Shown in pieces: positions 1 to 7,676 of a stretch of 25,822 bases of DNA. Both the position numbers and the translations under genes were made by a program. The notes under the pieces were generated by a model. The model was given only the letters and a program-made list of their open reading frames with translations. It was not told the origin of the DNA and made no database searches. The stretch comes from Azonexus sp. (GTDB lineage Bacteria > Pseudomonadota > Gammaproteobacteria > Burkholderiales > Rhodocyclaceae): contig JAISPT010000076.1 of assembly GCA_031274715.1 (NCBI GenBank), positions 1-25,822 on the forward strand, in the 5' to 3' direction. Numbering within the stretch: position 1 is the stretch's first letter; the number at the start of each line of letters is the position of its first letter.

Positions 1-101
1 GAACCCCGTGCCATTAAACGACGACCTAAAAACCATTCTCTGCTGACCACACCTCGTCCCTTCGCTCGCCAACTCATCCTCATGGCAAGCAAGACAATGG
101 C

Positions 102-275
102 TTAAGGTAGCGCCATGGAGAGCAGGCCCCATTTTTTTGCGCCGGCAGCGCCGCCCTGAGTGCCAGCGCTCGGGTGCTCGGCCAAGTAGCGCGCGCGCTC
201 CTGCGCTTTCTGCAAGATATCGGGCCAGCCGACGCGCGGGCGGGGGGCTTTGCGTTCGTCGCCCATGGCGCTCAT
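102..275 (-). CDS. possible small protein (57 aa) downstream of lemA
   Basis: An open frame of 57 residues starts with ATG at 275, four bases past the lemA stop codon (280-282), and ends with TAA at 102-104. The product is basic near the N terminus (MSAMGDERKAPRPRVGW), has a short helix-like stretch (ILQKAQERARYLAEH) and ends in KKWGLLSMALP. I do not recognise the family. Its close coupling to lemA suggests cotranslation. The frame stays open past the TAA with hydrophobic residues (AIVLLAM), so this could also be the front of a longer, broken membrane protein. Short length and lack of a recognised relative keep confidence low. Confidence 0.35.
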   Translation of the reverse strand: MSAMGDERKAPRPRVGWPDILQKAQERARYLAEHPSAGTQGGAAGAKKWGLLSMALP

Positions 276-279
276 CCGC

Positions 280-852
280 TCACAGATGATCGGCGGCGTT
301 TACGGGAGCCTTGTCTGCGGCAGGCGCTGCAAAAAACGGCGGCATGTGAACCACGCCGGCCAGTGGTGCGATCAGCATGCCGGGAAAAATCCGGCAGGCA
401 TTGCGTAGATCGGTCACAGACGCGTTGTAAAAGCGCCGGGCAGCAGCGACATTGGTTTCCACTTCCTGATAGGTAGCCTGGGCGCGCACCATCAGCGCAT
501 CGCTCTTGAGTTCGGGATAGTTCTCGGCCACCGCGAACAAACGGCCAAGACCAGCCGATAGCTGGTTCTCAGCACTGAACTTCCCGGCGATGGCCTGCGG
601 ATCGGTGCCGCTGAGTTTTCCTTGCGCGGCGCTGCGTAGGCGCGCGATGTTATCCATCAGTTCCTTTTCGTGGCTCAGGTAACGCTTGGCGATTTCAAGC
701 ACATTCGGAACCAATTCATGGCGCTGGGCCAATTGCACGTCGATGTCCGACAAAGCTTCGTCTACCCGGTTCTTGCGCTGCACGATGGTCGCATACCACC
801 CGAACAGCACAACAGCCAGCACGGCCACCACGATGATGAATGCGGCGTTCAT
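280..852 (-). CDS. lemA: LemA family protein
   Basis: A 190-residue protein with one N-terminal membrane segment (about residues 3-22, AAFIIVVAVLAVVLFGWYAT) followed by a mostly helical soluble part. Family hallmarks are visible: the VDEALSDIDVQLAQRHELVPN stretch just after the membrane, the HEKELM segment, and the C-terminal YNASVTDLRNACRIFPG motif. LemA proteins are membrane-anchored helical-bundle proteins of poorly defined function, often next to membrane proteases or TPM-domain proteins; no such partner lies inside the window. The start at 852 is chosen over an upstream ATG at 897 because an AAAGGAAG ribosome site lies about 8 bases before it and the membrane anchor begins at once. Confidence 0.9.
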   Translation of the reverse strand: MNAAFIIVVAVLAVVLFGWYATIVQRKNRVDEALSDIDVQLAQRHELVPNVLEIAKRYLSHEKELMDNIARLRSAAQGKLSGTDPQAIAGKFSAENQLSAGLGRLFAVAENYPELKSDALMVRAQATYQEVETNVAAARRFYNASVTDLRNACRIFPGMLIAPLAGVVHMPPFFAAPAADKAPVNAADHL

Positions 853-881
853 GTGAATTGACTTCCTTTCATTCAACAAAT

Positions 882-919
882 CGGTTAACCGGCACACAGT
901 TTTTTTCGCACCCGGTTAA
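882..919. repeat. palindrome pair in the lemA upstream region
   Basis: A perfect palindrome CGGTTAACCG (882-891) is followed by CCGGTTAA (912-919), so TTAACCGG at 885-892 can pair with 912-919 across a 19-base T-rich loop. It lies between the lipoprotein stop (961) and the lemA start (852), in the likely lemA promoter region. There is no T-run after the stem on either strand, so it does not look like an intrinsic terminator. It may be an operator or a decayed recombination site. Confidence 0.45.
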
Positions 920-960
920 GCCTAAAAGAAAAATGCACATCGAATTTTTGACAATTATTT

Positions 961-1542
961 TCAAAAACGGGGTCCTACAAATGAAAAATTACCCGATCCA
1001 TCTCTGAAGCTATGAACACTCAAGTATTTTGGCGGCGTTGGTCCGCCAGGTTTTTCCGAGTCAGGAACATACGTCAGAAACCTATCGCTATCATTGATCC
1101 CTGTTTCAACTGTAGCGATCTGATATTCCAAGCCGTCCTTATCTTTCAAGATCAGAAAATAAAACGGCCCCGAGCCAGAATCAATCGCAGTGATGCCATG
1201 TTTTTTCACCTTCGCAACTCCCGTCACCCTGAACTCAGTTCCGCTGGCAAGCGTCTCTACAGTGCGTCCGGTCCGTGTGAAATATTTTTCCCCAATGGTT
1301 ATATTCCCAATTGTTGCTGGTCCAACTATTTCTTGTTTGATCTTGCCGAAATCAGAAAGGCAGGAATAGTCTGAAGGCCCCTTTGCAAGATAAGCCTTCG
1401 AAAAAACAATGATCTTTGCCTCGGCCAGCGCCTTGGGAGGCGGCAGAATTTCTTCTGTATATGCACAACCAATGATGCCGCAGCCTGCCTGGAAAATTGC
1501 AGTGCTAACGATTAGAAGAGATGTAATGATTTGTTTAGCCAT
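961..1542 (-). CDS. orphan lipoprotein, possible integron gene cassette
   Basis: A 193-residue protein with a type II signal: MAKQ, hydrophobic stretch ITSLLIVSTAIFQAGC, with FQAGC as lipobox and Cys19 as the likely lipidated residue. It should therefore be a membrane-anchored lipoprotein. The rest contains glycine- and lysine-rich beta-like segments and matches no family I recognise. ATG at 1542 is preferred to an in-frame GTG at 1551, because that GTG lies inside the AGGTGGG ribosome site. Base composition differs from its neighbours: 57 of 120 bases at 1021-1140 are G or C, against 41 of 60 at 2401-2460 in the adjacent oxidoreductase gene. Its first bases follow directly on an attC-like core site, the arrangement of an integron cassette. 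The function is unknown. Confidence 0.8.
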   Translation of the reverse strand: MAKQIITSLLIVSTAIFQAGCGIIGCAYTEEILPPPKALAEAKIIVFSKAYLAKGPSDYSCLSDFGKIKQEIVGPATIGNITIGEKYFTRTGRTVETLASGTEFRVTGVAKVKKHGITAIDSGSGPFYFLILKDKDGLEYQIATVETGINDSDRFLTYVPDSEKPGGPTPPKYLSVHSFRDGSGNFSFVGPRF

Positions 1543-1549
1543 ATTTCCC

Positions 1550-1614
1550 ACCTAACACTTCAATTAACCAGACGCACTCTGGCGCGTCCAGAATGCTACA
1601 CGGCTTTGTTACCA
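1550..1614 (-). other. attC-like integron recombination site (degenerate)
   Basis: Read on the minus strand, the end of this segment is TTAATTGAAGTGTTAGGT, which fits the L'-spacer-R' half of integron attC sites (typical TTAACTCAAGCGTTAGGC). The last seven bases, GTTAGGT (1550-1556), match the core-site pattern GTTRRRY. The centre can pair GACGC with GCGTC. The far end, TGGTAAC at 1608-1614, keeps only TAAC of the expected RYYYAAC, so the left half is decayed. The length of about 65 bases is within the usual attC range. The lipoprotein gene begins 8 bases after the core, as cassette genes do. No integrase gene is present. Confidence 0.5.
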
Positions 1615-1649
1615 CGGAGGGCTTATAGGATTCCAACCCTGCTGAGCCT

Positions 1650-2723
1650 TCAGCGTCCACTCGGCCGGGCCCGCAAATACTGCTTCGGCCAAGCCACCTC
1701 GACACCCAGAGCCGGCGCCGCCTGTAGCGGCCAGAAGGGATTGCGCAGAATTTCGCGTCCGACCAGCACCAAGTCGGCGTGGCCCTCGGTGAGAATGGCC
1801 TCGGCCTGCGCCGGCTCGGTGATGAGGCCGACGGCGGCGGTCAGCAATCCGGCTTCGGCGCGGATACGCGTGGCAAAGGGCATCTGGAAGCCCGGCCCGG
1901 CGGGAATTTTGGCGCTGGCTACCAAGCCACCGGTCGACACGTCGACCAGATCGACGCCGTCCGTTTTCAGCAGGCGGCACAGTTCGACCGTCTGCTCGGC
2001 ATCCCAGCCGCCATCGACCCAGTCGGTGGCCGACAGGCGGATCAGCAGCGGCAGCGTGTCCGGCCATTCAGCGCGCACGGCGGCGACCACCTTGCGCGTC
2101 AGCCGGATGCGGTTGGTGAAGCTGCCGCCGTAGTCGTCATCGCGCCGGTTGCTCAGCGGCGATAGGAACTGGTGCAACAAATAGCCGTGCGCGGCATGAA
2201 TCTCAACGGCCTGGAAACCAGCCTGACGAGCCCGCCGGACGGCAGCGACGAAGGCTTGCACGACACGGGAAATGCCTTCCCGATCGAGAGCCCGCGGTTC
2301 GGCATAGCCTTCGAAGGCGACAGCCGACGGGGCAACGGTCGTCCAGCCGCCCTCTTCCGCCGTCAAGGTCTGTTGCGCCTCCCAGCCAAGGCCGACACTG
2401 GCCTTGCGCCCGGCGTGACCAATCTGGATGGCGGGAACGCCACCCTGACTGGCGATCAGCCGGGCGACGCGGGCCAGCGGCTCGATCTGGGCGTCGTCCC
2501 ACAGGCCGAGATCGCCCCGGCTGATGCGCCCTTCCGGCAGCACGGCGGTTGCCTCGACGATGACCAGCCCGGCGCCGCCGACGGCACGGCTGCCGTAATG
2601 CTGCAGGTGCCAGTCAGTCGCCAGGCCGCCGTCGCGGGCCGAATACTGGCACATCGGCGGAATGCCGATGCGGTTGGGCAGGGTCACGGCGCGCAGTTGT
2701 AAGGGGCTGAACAGGGCGGACAT
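1650..2723 (-). CDS. NADH:flavin oxidoreductase (old yellow enzyme, XenA/YqjM-like)
   Basis: A 357-residue FMN-dependent TIM-barrel enzyme of the old yellow enzyme family. These enzymes use NAD(P)H to reduce activated C=C bonds in enones, and sometimes nitro compounds. The sequence shows the thermophilic-like (XenA/YqjM) subclass: Cys25 in PPMCQY, which tunes the flavin; the HAAHGYLLHQFLSP segment with His176 and His179 as substrate anion holders; SNRRDDDYGGS; and the phosphate-binding end VLVGREILRNP. The length is normal. The start ATG at 2723 has a CCCGGAGATTCCC ribosome site. It is followed downstream by the attC-like site and is 156 bases from the antiporter gene upstream, so it is probably transcribed on its own. 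The physiological substrate cannot be read from the sequence. Confidence 0.92.
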   Translation of the reverse strand: MSALFSPLQLRAVTLPNRIGIPPMCQYSARDGGLATDWHLQHYGSRAVGGAGLVIVEATAVLPEGRISRGDLGLWDDAQIEPLARVARLIASQGGVPAIQIGHAGRKASVGLGWEAQQTLTAEEGGWTTVAPSAVAFEGYAEPRALDREGISRVVQAFVAAVRRARQAGFQAVEIHAAHGYLLHQFLSPLSNRRDDDYGGSFTNRIRLTRKVVAAVRAEWPDTLPLLIRLSATDWVDGGWDAEQTVELCRLLKTDGVDLVDVSTGGLVASAKIPAGPGFQMPFATRIRAEAGLLTAAVGLITEPAQAEAILTEGHADLVLVGREILRNPFWPLQAAPALGVEVAWPKQYLRARPSGR

Positions 2724-2879
2724 GGGAATCTCCGGGCGAGGATGAGAGAAGAATGATACGGCGCGCGGCGGCTGTCAGAACGGGCCTTGATCGTCGGAAA
2801 GGCAGACTTTCCCGCACTCGACCGTTTACCCAGCCGGTGCCGCAACCACTGCCGGCGTCTCGGCCGGAACCGGCGCCGC

Positions 2880-4151
2880 CTAGTGGCCGGGATGCGGATG
2901 CCAGCCGAGCACGGCCAGCATCACCGCGAAACCGACGACGTAGGCGAGTGCTACGTGCCAGCCGTGGCGCAACCACCGCACCGCCGACTTGGCTTCCGGA
3001 TACATGCTGGATAGCGCAACGCCGGCCGAGGAGCCGAACCATAGCATCGAGCCGCCAAAGCCGACGGCATAGGCCAGGAAGCCCCAGTCGTAGCCGCCCT
3101 GGCGCAGCGCCAGCGCGGTCAGCGGAATGTTGTCGAACACCGCCGACACAAAGCCCAGCACCAAGGCCGACTCCCAGGAAGCCTTGGGCAGTTGCTCGAC
3201 CGGCATCATCGACGCGCAGAGCACCAGCGACAGCAGGAAGATCGAGCCCTTGACGGTATCCGGCAGCACCTCCCAGTCATGGCGGCGGACCGGGATGGTC
3301 AGGATGATCGCGACCCAGACGGCAACGCCGATGAATGGGAAATGCTCGGCCAGCTCGGGAAAATTGATGTTGATAGCAACGTTGGTGGCGACCGCGAATA
3401 CCAGCATGGTGGCGACGATGCCGATGCGACCCCAGTCGACACGAGTGTGGGTGTGCATATGCTTGATGATCGGCGAGTAGGCGTGCTGCTGTTTGGCACC
3501 GAAGTAAGCGATGATCAACAAGGCCACGCCGGCCGCGACGTAGGCGTGAAAGACCTCGCCGGGACTGATGCCGGCGATCCACATCATGGTCGTCGTCGTG
3601 TCGCCAACCACCGAGCCGGAACCGCCGGCGTTCGAGGCGGCGACGATGGCCGCCAGAAAGCCGATATGCACTTTGCCGCGGAACAACTGGTGTGCCATCG
3701 CGCCGCCGATCAGTGCGGCGGCAATGTTGTCGAGAAAGCTGGAGATCACGAAGACCATGACCAGCATCACGAAGCCGCCCTTCCAGTCGGCCGGCAGAAA
3801 CTTCGGCAGGATCACCGGTACGTGGCTCTTCTCGAAATGCCGCGCCAGCAACGCAAAGCCGGTCAACAGGCAAAACAGGTTGGCGATCGTCACCCACTCG
3901 TCGCCGAGGTGGCCGATAAAACCGGCCACGCCGGGGCCGCTCTTGAAGCTGGTGAACAGGATCTTGTACAGGCTGATCGTCACCAGCCCGGTCAGCGCCA
4001 CGGTCAGCGTGTGGTGGTGCAGCAGCGCGACGCCGAGCAGGGTCAGTGCGAAAAGGATGAAATCGATAGGAATCCCGGCGGCCGAGGGCAAATCGCTGGC
4101 AGCACAGGCCGCCACAGGCAAGAGGCAAAATAGGGCAAGGATGCGGCGCAT
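2880..4151 (-). CDS. putative sodium/proton antiporter (NhaD/ArsB-like ion transporter)
   Basis: A 423-residue inner-membrane protein with about 11-12 hydrophobic segments and a cleavable-looking leader (MRRILALFCLLPVAACAA). Two motif regions resemble the duplicated substrate-binding half-helices of the ion-transporter superfamily: SSFLDNIAAALIGG with NAGGSGSVVGDTTTTMMW in the first half, and SAVFDNIPLTALAL with GFGGSMLWFGSSAG in the second. NhaD-type Na+/H+ antiporters have this DN-I plan, but arsenite and citrate carriers share the fold, so the substrate is inferred. A histidine-rich loop (HAYSPIIKHMHTHT) lies mid-protein. ATG at 4151 has a good GGAGAA ribosome site and is preferred to TTG at 4169. 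It starts 14 bases after the nudC stop, suggesting an operon. Confidence 0.8.
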   Translation of the reverse strand: MRRILALFCLLPVAACAASDLPSAAGIPIDFILFALTLLGVALLHHHTLTVALTGLVTISLYKILFTSFKSGPGVAGFIGHLGDEWVTIANLFCLLTGFALLARHFEKSHVPVILPKFLPADWKGGFVMLVMVFVISSFLDNIAAALIGGAMAHQLFRGKVHIGFLAAIVAASNAGGSGSVVGDTTTTMMWIAGISPGEVFHAYVAAGVALLIIAYFGAKQQHAYSPIIKHMHTHTRVDWGRIGIVATMLVFAVATNVAININFPELAEHFPFIGVAVWVAIILTIPVRRHDWEVLPDTVKGSIFLLSLVLCASMMPVEQLPKASWESALVLGFVSAVFDNIPLTALALRQGGYDWGFLAYAVGFGGSMLWFGSSAGVALSSMYPEAKSAVRWLRHGWHVALAYVVGFAVMLAVLGWHPHPGH

Positions 4152-4165
4152 GGCTTTCTCCGGGG

Positions 4166-4960
4166 TCAAGGGGCCGCTGGCGCGGCGGTCCCGATTTCAT
4201 CCAGCGCCGCCTCGATCAGCCGGCGCGCAATACTGACCGGGTCCGGCAAGAACGGCAGCGCCTCGGGTGTGAACCAGTCGGCGGCCTCGATCTCACCCTG
4301 CTGCGGAGCGATGGCACCGCCGGCATAATCGGCCAGGAAGGCGATCATCAGCGAATCGGGAAACGGCCACGACTGACTGGCGAAATAGCGCAGATTGGCG
4401 ATCTCGACGCCGACCTCCTCGCGTACCTCGCGGATAACGCACTGTTCCAGCGTCTCACCCGGCTCGACGAAGCCGGCCAGGGCGCTATACACGCCCGGCT
4501 TGAAACGCGAACTGCGAGCCAGCAGCAAGCGCCGGCCATCGCGCACCAGCACCATCACCGCCGGCGAAATACGCGGATAGGCGAGCAGGCCGCAAGCCGG
4601 GCAACGCATCGCCAATTCGCCGTCCAGGCGTAGCGTCGGCGTGCCGCAGCGGCCACAGAAGCGGTGGTTGGCCTGCCAATCGAGCAACTGCGTGGCCCGC
4701 CCGGCGACCGCGAAGGCTTCGCCGCCGGCCAGCACGAACACGGCACGCAACGGTGTCGCCTCGCCACCCGGCAGATCGGGAAAACACTCGACATCAGCAG
4801 CTTGGCAAGGCCGCCCCAACCACTCGCCGACCGGCACAGCCGCCGCCGGGTCGGCGAAGGTCGACGGCAGCCCAGCGGGAAAGAAAACCTCGGCCGCCCG
4901 CCCGGGGAAAACTAGCACCTGCTGTTCGCAGCGCAAAATCCAGTAAACCGCTTGCTCCAT
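4166..4960 (-). CDS. nudC: NADH pyrophosphatase / NAD-cap hydrolase NudC
   Basis: A 264-residue Nudix hydrolase. NudC splits NAD(H) into NMN(H) and AMP and removes NAD caps from RNA. A four-cysteine zinc ribbon (Cys102, Cys105, Cys120, Cys123) precedes a complete Nudix box from Gly163 to about Val185 (GFVEPGETLEQ, then REVREEVGV). The NudC-specific SQPWPFPxS motif appears as SQSWPFPDS with Pro changed to Ser. ATG at 4960 is preferred over 4996 because it has GAGAGA upstream and gives the normal N terminus; the longer form would overlap the MFS stop codon. It lies 19 bases after the MFS gene and just before the antiporter gene. Confidence 0.93.
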   Translation of the reverse strand: MEQAVYWILRCEQQVLVFPGRAAEVFFPAGLPSTFADPAAAVPVGEWLGRPCQAADVECFPDLPGGEATPLRAVFVLAGGEAFAVAGRATQLLDWQANHRFCGRCGTPTLRLDGELAMRCPACGLLAYPRISPAVMVLVRDGRRLLLARSSRFKPGVYSALAGFVEPGETLEQCVIREVREEVGVEIANLRYFASQSWPFPDSLMIAFLADYAGGAIAPQQGEIEAADWFTPEALPFLPDPVSIARRLIEAALDEIGTAAPAAP

Positions 4961-4979
4961 GCTTTCTCTCAACGGCCCC

Positions 4980-6191
4980 TCAGGCGGGGCGCCCATGCAT
5001 TCTTATATGAGCGGCGAGCCAGACCGCCAACAGATTGGCTGCCACCGCCACGTAGCCGACTAGCGGATAGCCGGCTAGGCGACCGCCGTCATCGAGCACG
5101 ATCAGGAAACCCGCCAGGGTACTGGCCAGGCCCATCGCCAGCGACTGCACGGTACCGTGCAGCGACATGAAGGTACCGCGCAGCTTCGGCTGGGCCGCCG
5201 AGGCGATGATGGCCATGGCCGGAATCATGCGCCCGGAAGTCAGCACGAAGAAGCCGGTCGAGCAAATCAGCCAGCCCCACAGCGGCATCGGCGGCGCGTG
5301 CGTGCTGACCAGCAGCGGCACCACAGCCAGCAGCGCCAGCCGGCGGTAGACCTCGGCTTTGCCGCACCGATCGGCCCAGCGACCGACCAAGCGGGCGCTG
5401 ATGAAAGTGACAAAACCGCCGACCAGATAGATGACGGGAATATCCCGCTGGGCGATGCTGATATTGTTCACCGCATAGACAGTGAGATAAGGAATCACCG
5501 TGAAGCCGGAGAAGATAATCAGCGCCGAGAACAGCAGCGCACGCAGGTGGTTGCCGTCACCGAGCACGCCGAAGGCCGCCGACAGCAGGTGGGCGCGCCG
5601 CTCGCCACCGAGGTGATGGCGCAGTTCCGGCAAAAAGCGCCAGCCCACCGCGACGAAAACGACGCTCAAGACGGCGATCAGCGCGAACGGCGCGCGCCAG
5701 CCAAGATGATTGGCCAGCCACAGCGACAAGGGCACGCCGACGATGGTCGATAGCGAGAAGGCGCTGGCAACGATGCCGCTGGCCCGCCCGCGCCGGGCAA
5801 AGGGAATCACGTCGCCGATCATGGTCTGGATCAGCGCCCCCATCAGACCGCCGAACACCCCGGCCAGACCGCGCGCCACGAGCAGCGTCGAATAACCCGG
5901 CGCCAGGCTGCAGGCCAGCGTCGCCAGCGCAAACAAGGCGAAGCTGGCAAGCAGTAGCCGCTTGCGTTCGAAACGGTCGACAAAGGTCGCCGCCAGCACC
6001 CCGGACGCCGCCGCGCTGAAACTGTAGGAGGCCACCAACAGGCCGAACTCGTGCGTACCGATGGCGAAGGCCACCATTAGAATCGGCCCGAGCGGCATCA
6101 TGATCATGAAATCGAGCACATGGCTGAACTGGACGCCGGCCAGCGTCAGCAGGAAGAAACGTTCAGTGCGGGGATCGAGCTCGGCGGTCAT
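4980..6191 (-). CDS. MFS transporter
   Basis: A 403-residue major facilitator superfamily protein with about 12 membrane segments. The first half has the loop 2-3 signature as FVDRFERKRLLL and a helix-4/5 region with GLMGALIQTMIGDVIP and GRASGIVASAFSLSTIVGVPL, as in DHA1-type drug or sugar efflux proteins (AraJ/CmlA-like). The equivalent second loop is LVGRWADRCGKAEVY. The start at 6191 (MTAELDPRTERFF) is preferred to ATG at 6251, because the family normally begins just before RxERFFLLTLAG; the ribosome site is weak for either. It heads an apparent operon with nudC and the antiporter gene. The substrate is unknown. Confidence 0.88.
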   Translation of the reverse strand: MTAELDPRTERFFLLTLAGVQFSHVLDFMIMMPLGPILMVAFAIGTHEFGLLVASYSFSAAASGVLAATFVDRFERKRLLLASFALFALATLACSLAPGYSTLLVARGLAGVFGGLMGALIQTMIGDVIPFARRGRASGIVASAFSLSTIVGVPLSLWLANHLGWRAPFALIAVLSVVFVAVGWRFLPELRHHLGGERRAHLLSAAFGVLGDGNHLRALLFSALIIFSGFTVIPYLTVYAVNNISIAQRDIPVIYLVGGFVTFISARLVGRWADRCGKAEVYRRLALLAVVPLLVSTHAPPMPLWGWLICSTGFFVLTSGRMIPAMAIIASAAQPKLRGTFMSLHGTVQSLAMGLASTLAGFLIVLDDGGRLAGYPLVGYVAVAANLLAVWLAAHIRMHGRPA

Positions 6192-6609
6192 CGGTACAGC
6201 GAAAAGCGAACAGGGACGGCGGCCGATAAGGATACGCGGAGTCCGGCGCAAACTGTTCCGATGAAAGCAGGGTCAGGCTCCCGCCCGGCCACACGATGCT
6301 CACTCAGTAGCCGGAACCGCCACATAAAAACCCATCCCCACATAGCACCGGAAGCGGAGGAATCCCGCCGCCGACAAGGGCCTTACGACTCGAAAACTGC
6401 GTGCTTCTAACTCGGATTCCCTGTCACGACGCCCGCTCTTGTCACATCAACTGCCGGCCGTGAATCCTCTCAACAAACAGGCCCAGCAAGGAGATTGGCC
6501 CGTTAAGAGGAAACCGTGTCGCCTCCAGACAAGAGCAAGAAAAGCGGGGAAACACGCGAGGATTCGCGAAGCGCATCCCAAGGCGTCCCCCGAAAAGTTG
6601 CGTGGCCGT
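6192..6609. other. intergenic region, no firm gene
   Basis: These 418 bases between the divergently oriented ends of the MFS gene (start 6191) and the GST gene (stop 6610) contain no long frame with family similarity. They should hold the MFS promoter, but I see no good -35/-10 pair. Two weak items are listed separately: a 33-codon frame at 6516-6617 and a short stem at 6555-6568. The rest shows nothing I can name. Confidence 0.6.
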
Positions 6610-6617
6610 TTAATTGA
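6516..6617 (+). CDS. possible 33-aa small ORF
   Basis: A GTG at 6516 is preceded by AGAGGAAACC, a credible ribosome site, and opens a 33-residue frame ending with TGA at 6615-6617. The product is charged and probably disordered (contains PPDKSKKSGETREDSRSAS). It overlaps the last few codons of the GST gene on the other strand. Only the ribosome site speaks for it; there is no recognised family, so chance is likely. Confidence 0.15.
   Translation: MSPPDKSKKSGETREDSRSASQGVPRKVAWPFN
6555..6568 (-). terminator. weak candidate terminator after the GST gene
   Basis: On the minus strand CGCGA-ATCC-TCGCG forms a 5-bp stem followed by TGTTT, about 40 bases past the GST stop. The stem and the T-run are both short, so this is only a weak candidate. 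Confidence 0.25.
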
Positions 6618-7221
6618 GCAAGCCTTCGGCCTTCATCGCTTCCCGTACTGCGGGTCGGGCGGAGACACGAGCGCGGAAGGCGTTGATGTTGGACAGGTTC
6701 GAGATATCCATGCCGCCAACGGGCTCAATCCAGTTGGTGACGGTGAACAGGTAGGCATCGGCGACCGAGAAATTTTCGCCCATGAGGTAGTTCTTACCGG
6801 CAAGCTGGCCATCGACCCACTTCAAGCGCGCAGCGAGGCGTTCCTTGGTGACGGCCTTGTAGGCATCGGGCGTCGCGGGGTTAAACAGAGGGCCGAAGCC
6901 CTTGTGCAGTTCAGTCCCGATAAAGTTCAGCCATTCCTGCAGGTGGTAACGTGCCAGCGTGCCGTTGGCGGGTGCGAGATTGCGTTGGGGTACCTGATCA
7001 GCGATGTACTGCACGATCACCGGGCCTTCGCGCAAATGAGTACCATCGCCGAGTTCGAGCAACGGCACGTAACCCAGCGGATTGATGGTGTAGTAATCGG
7101 TACCGTCCGGAAGCTCGTGGCTCTTGGCGTCGACCTGCACCGACTCAAAGGGGAGGCCAGATTCGCGCAGCACGATGTGTGGGGACAGCGAGCAGGCACC
7201 GGGAACGTAATACAGCTTCAT
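6610..7221 (-). CDS. glutathione S-transferase, beta class
   Basis: A 203-residue cytosolic glutathione S-transferase. The N-terminal thioredoxin-like domain (about 1-80) starts MKLYYVPGACSLSPHIVL, with Cys10 at the beta-class catalytic or glutathione-bonding position. It contains the cis-proline loop GYVPLLEL and the REGPVIVQYIAD segment that contacts the gamma-glutamyl group. The helical C-terminal domain includes WLNFIGTELHKGF, whose His matches the second beta-class active-site residue, and the N-capping segment FSVADAYLF. It likely conjugates or reduces electrophiles and peroxides. ATG at 7221 has AAGGAG 8 bases upstream; the open frame continuing to 7317 has no such support. It appears monocistronic. 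Confidence 0.93.
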   Translation of the reverse strand: MKLYYVPGACSLSPHIVLRESGLPFESVQVDAKSHELPDGTDYYTINPLGYVPLLELGDGTHLREGPVIVQYIADQVPQRNLAPANGTLARYHLQEWLNFIGTELHKGFGPLFNPATPDAYKAVTKERLAARLKWVDGQLAGKNYLMGENFSVADAYLFTVTNWIEPVGGMDISNLSNINAFRARVSARPAVREAMKAEGLLN

Positions 7222-7652
7222 GAGGGGAGCTCCTTGTAAACAAAGTGGTGAAAGCGTAGGCGATCCTGATGGGTTCGGCACCATCTTGCGTGCGATGCCC
7301 TTGCGGCATGTACGCATGACAGATGTGAATACGGGCCGACAGTCATGATGATAGCAATGAATGACGAACTGACGTGACCTTGCAGGACGGCAAGGCGCAA
7401 GACCTTACTTTACGCTCAGTACTCCAGAATCAAACGTTCATTGGTACGGCGTTTCTTGCTTGGAATCGTTGAAGTACGAATGAACACATCCGGACCGTGG
7501 GTTCAGCATGTCCATGCACATCTGTCGCATAGGTCCGTTTTCGTTATGTACTAGCGTATATTCATGACCCGCCAAGAAGGCCGGCAAGATAACGGCAACT
7601 GCTGGGCAGAAGCCATCATGGCGATGGAAGGATTTTCGGGTAAAATCGCTTT
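7222..7652. other. divergent intergenic region between GST gene and modE
   Basis: About 430 bases without a supported gene. It should carry the GST promoter on the minus strand and the modE promoter on the plus strand. An imperfect inverted repeat lies at 7288-7315 (GCGTGCGATGCC against GGCATGTACGC, 5-base loop). CGTTATGT at 7542-7549 matches a ModE half-site, but its partner half is poor. TAAAAT at 7641-7646 could be a -10 element for modE. AT content is higher than in the genes. Confidence 0.5.
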
Positions 7653-7676
7653 CGTTATATAAATTAATTTATTACG
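7653..7676 (+). promoter_or_regulatory. ModE-type operator upstream of modE
   Basis: A 24-base near-palindrome with half-sites CGTTATAT (7653-7660) and TTATTACG (7669-7676), separated by AATTAATT. The E. coli modA operator is also 24 bases and begins CGTTATAT and ends ATAACG. It ends only 8 bases before the modE ATG, where a ribosome site would be expected, so bound ModE would cover the promoter or the transcript start. This predicts autoregulation of modEABC by molybdate-bound ModE. Confidence 0.75.

Noticed and set aside
1531..2133. 200-codon plus-strand frame
   Set aside because: It runs antisense to the oxidoreductase gene and through the attC-like site, with Arg/Ser-rich composition typical of a GC-rich shadow frame.
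2796..2812. Hairpin GGAAAG-GCAGA-CTTTCC as terminator of the antiporter operon
   Set aside because: The stem is only 6 bp with no T-run on either strand.
6439..7239. 266-codon plus-strand frame
   Set aside because: It is the mirror of the GST gene, which has full family motifs and a good ribosome site on the other strand.
7542..7565. Second full ModE operator
   Set aside because: Only the left half (CGTTATGT) fits; the right half ATATTCAT does not mirror it. It is mentioned only as a half-site.
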